From Thermoplasmata archaeon UBA61 (lineage in GTDB: Archaea > Thermoplasmatota > Thermoplasmata > Lutacidiplasmatales > UBA184), in NCBI GenBank assembly GCA_002503985.1, contig DASW01000002.1, positions 1 to 64,000 on the forward strand: a stretch of 64,000 nt of DNA. Reading direction: 5' to 3'. The notes below the pieces were generated by a model. It worked only from the letters and a program-made list of their open reading frames with translations. It was not told where the DNA came from and did no database searches. Positions 63,064-64,000 of the stretch are shown here, piece after piece; the stretch's first letter is position 1; each line of letters starts with the position of its first letter. Both the position numbers and the translations under genes were made by a program.

Positions 63064-63528
63064 ATGGCGCTCAGGGTGAGTTCGCCACAGTGGAAGCGCG
63101 GAGAGACCATTCCGAAGAAGTATACGGGAGACGGGGCGGACGTATCGCCTCCGCTCGTCTTTGAGGGGACCCCGACGGGAACGAAGGCGTTCGCGTTGAT
63201 CTGCGATGACCCGGACGCGCCCGCCGGGACCTGGGTCCATTGGGTGATATACGACATCCCGGGAACCGCGAAGGGACTCTCCGAGGGCGTCCCCACCGAC
63301 GCCTCGCTACCCGACGGAACCCACCAAGGGCGGAACAGCTGGAAGAAGTCCGGATACGGTGGTCCTTCTCCCCCACCGGGGAAGCCGCATCGGTACTTCT
63401 TTCGGCTCTACGCCCTCCGCGAGCCTCTGGGGGCTGCTCCGGGCCTCGGCGCGAAGGAGGCCGAGGCGGCGGCACGGGCCAAGTCCCTCGAATCGGCCGA
63501 GTTCATGGGAACCTACGGTAGGACCTGA
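63064..63528 (+). CDS. PEBP-family protein (YbhB/YbcL-like)
   Basis: A 154-residue protein with the phosphatidylethanolamine-binding fold. Typical pieces are YTGDGADVSPPLVFEGTP near 20-37, ICDDPDAPAGTWVHWVIYDIP near 46-66, GRNSWKKSGYGGPSPPPGKPHRYFFRLYAL near 88-117. Family members bind anionic ligands, but a clear role in archaea is not known. The ATG at 63064 matches the family start. Confidence 0.92.
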   Translation: MALRVSSPQWKRGETIPKKYTGDGADVSPPLVFEGTPTGTKAFALICDDPDAPAGTWVHWVIYDIPGTAKGLSEGVPTDASLPDGTHQGRNSWKKSGYGGPSPPPGKPHRYFFRLYALREPLGAAPGLGAKEAEAAARAKSLESAEFMGTYGRT

Positions 63529-63718
63529 GCCGAAGCCGAGCGCCGGTTCCCGGGGCGGAGTCTCTCGCCGGCCGCGCTCAGGGTACTCCCGGCCGGATCC
63601 GCGGCCGGGCTCGTGGGGGAGCACACGCTATTCGCCGCGCCGGGAGCGTCCTCGAAACCTCGCTGCCTCCCGGCCGGCTCTGCCCTCCCAAGTAACTTAG
63701 TCGCGCCGTCGGACCGAA

Positions 63719-63791
63719 TGGGCGCGGCCAGATTCGAACTGGCGACCTTCACCGTGTCAGGGTGACGTCATAACCACTAGACTACGCGCCC
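63719..63791 (-). tRNA. tRNA-Val (anticodon GAC)
   Basis: A 73-base cloverleaf on the minus strand: acceptor GGGCGCG/CGCGCCC, discriminator A, anticodon stem TCACC/GGTGA, loop CTGACAC with GAC, T-arm GCCAG-TTCGAAT-CTGGC. CCA is not encoded. A TATA-like GATAAGTG lies at about 63817-63824, some 28 bases upstream. Confidence 0.93.
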
Positions 63792-63839
63792 GCGCGGGCG
63801 GCCACCGACGTCCGGCACTTATCTCTGTCGGGAGACAGC

Positions 63840-64000
63840 TCAGCCGTAGCCGCCCGGGAACTGGCCCGAGTCGGGGTGGTCGTTCCAGTTGTAGTAGCCC
63901 ATCGATTGCCGCTGGGACTCGGTCGACTCCTGGCGGAGCCCACCCTGGAACGAACCGTAGACCTCCCGTACCTGCTCCTCGATCGAGCGCGCCCGGAGGA
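63840..64000 (-). CDS. C-terminal fragment of an unknown protein, cut by the window edge
   Basis: The last 52 codons of a gene that continues beyond the right edge. The end reads ARSIEEQVREVYGSFQGG and then a Tyr/Asn/Gly-rich tail MGYYNWNDHPDSGQFPGGYG. It could be an amphipathic helix followed by a flexible tail. No family is recognised. Confidence 0.5.
   Translation of the reverse strand, partial: LRARSIEEQVREVYGSFQGGLRQESTESQRQSMGYYNWNDHPDSGQFPGGYG

Overview
The window is archaeal. It carries archaeal RNA polymerase subunit Rpo7, Spt4, ribosomal proteins S24e and S27ae, GTP-dependent dephospho-CoA kinase, type II GAPDH and a DUF373 protein. Many start codons sit about 26-33 bases after a TATA-like element, which means leaderless transcripts. 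Base composition is strongly GC-rich. A 23S rRNA gene stands alone, with no 16S or 5S within the window, as in Thermoplasma. Together these suggest a GC-rich, heterotrophic member of the Thermoplasmatota, possibly a soil or subsurface lineage. The lineage is inference; the 23S at about 17.8-20.8 kb could settle it.

Layout. 0-9.6 kb: housekeeping and central metabolism (a small membrane protein, proS, DUF373, a phosphoribosyltransferase, glutamate dehydrogenase, thiL with an acyl-CoA dehydrogenase, archaeal GAPDH, a methyltransferase). 9.6-11.6 kb: the conserved archaeal operon rpo7-spt4-dephospho-CoA kinase-rps24e-rps27ae. 11.6-14.8 kb: a glycosyltransferase, three tRNA genes (Arg, Asn, CAU), a small HTH regulator, an acetyltransferase and two A-type iron-sulfur carriers. 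The tRNA-Asn gene is interrupted in its T-loop by a 32-base insert that looks like a non-canonical intron. 14.8-17.6 kb: a class II glutamine amidotransferase, a nucleotidyltransferase-like protein and a Cas4-like nuclease. 17.6-20.8 kb: 23S rRNA with its promoter, processing stem and T-run.

21-28.2 kb: an RNase H-fold exonuclease, a glycosyltransferase, an orphan DNA methyltransferase, L-2-hydroxyglutarate oxidase and a three-gene transhydrogenase operon (pntAA-pntAB-pntB). 28.2-33.8 kb: four large polytopic membrane proteins, three of them paralogues, resembling GT-C glycosyltransferases. 34-36.6 kb: a two-subunit molybdenum hydroxylase. 36.7-44.8 kb: an NRAMP-like transporter, several small proteins (some below usual gene-calling length), an OB-fold protein, a metallo-hydrolase, a methyltransferase, an MFS exporter and a multi-zinc-ribbon protein.

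45-52 kb: an aromatic amino acid ammonia-lyase, a PD-(D/E)XK-like protein, an alpha/beta hydrolase, then a translationally coupled set made of mfnB (first step of methanofuran furan-ring synthesis), a TusA-like protein and a DapA-family aldolase. 52-59.5 kb: an acyl-CoA synthetase, a SHOCT membrane protein, and divergent pruA versus a two-gene flavin dehydrogenase, a likely proline-to-glutamate pathway that would feed the glutamate dehydrogenase at 4-5 kb. 59.5-62.9 kb: a complete Zn/Mn ABC transporter operon headed by a DtxR-family regulator. 63-64 kb: a PEBP-family protein, tRNA-Val and the end of an unknown gene.

The metabolic picture is of an amino-acid and fatty-acid oxidiser (proline, glutamate, an aromatic amino acid or histidine, acyl-CoA) with NAD(P)H balancing by transhydrogenase. 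No CRISPR array, insertion sequence, integrase or phage gene was seen. The most unusual items are the T-loop insert in tRNA-Asn, the mfnB-tusA-dapA cluster, the ammonia-lyase whose cofactor triad reads Ala-Cys-Gly, and the Cys/Gly-rich A-type carrier.
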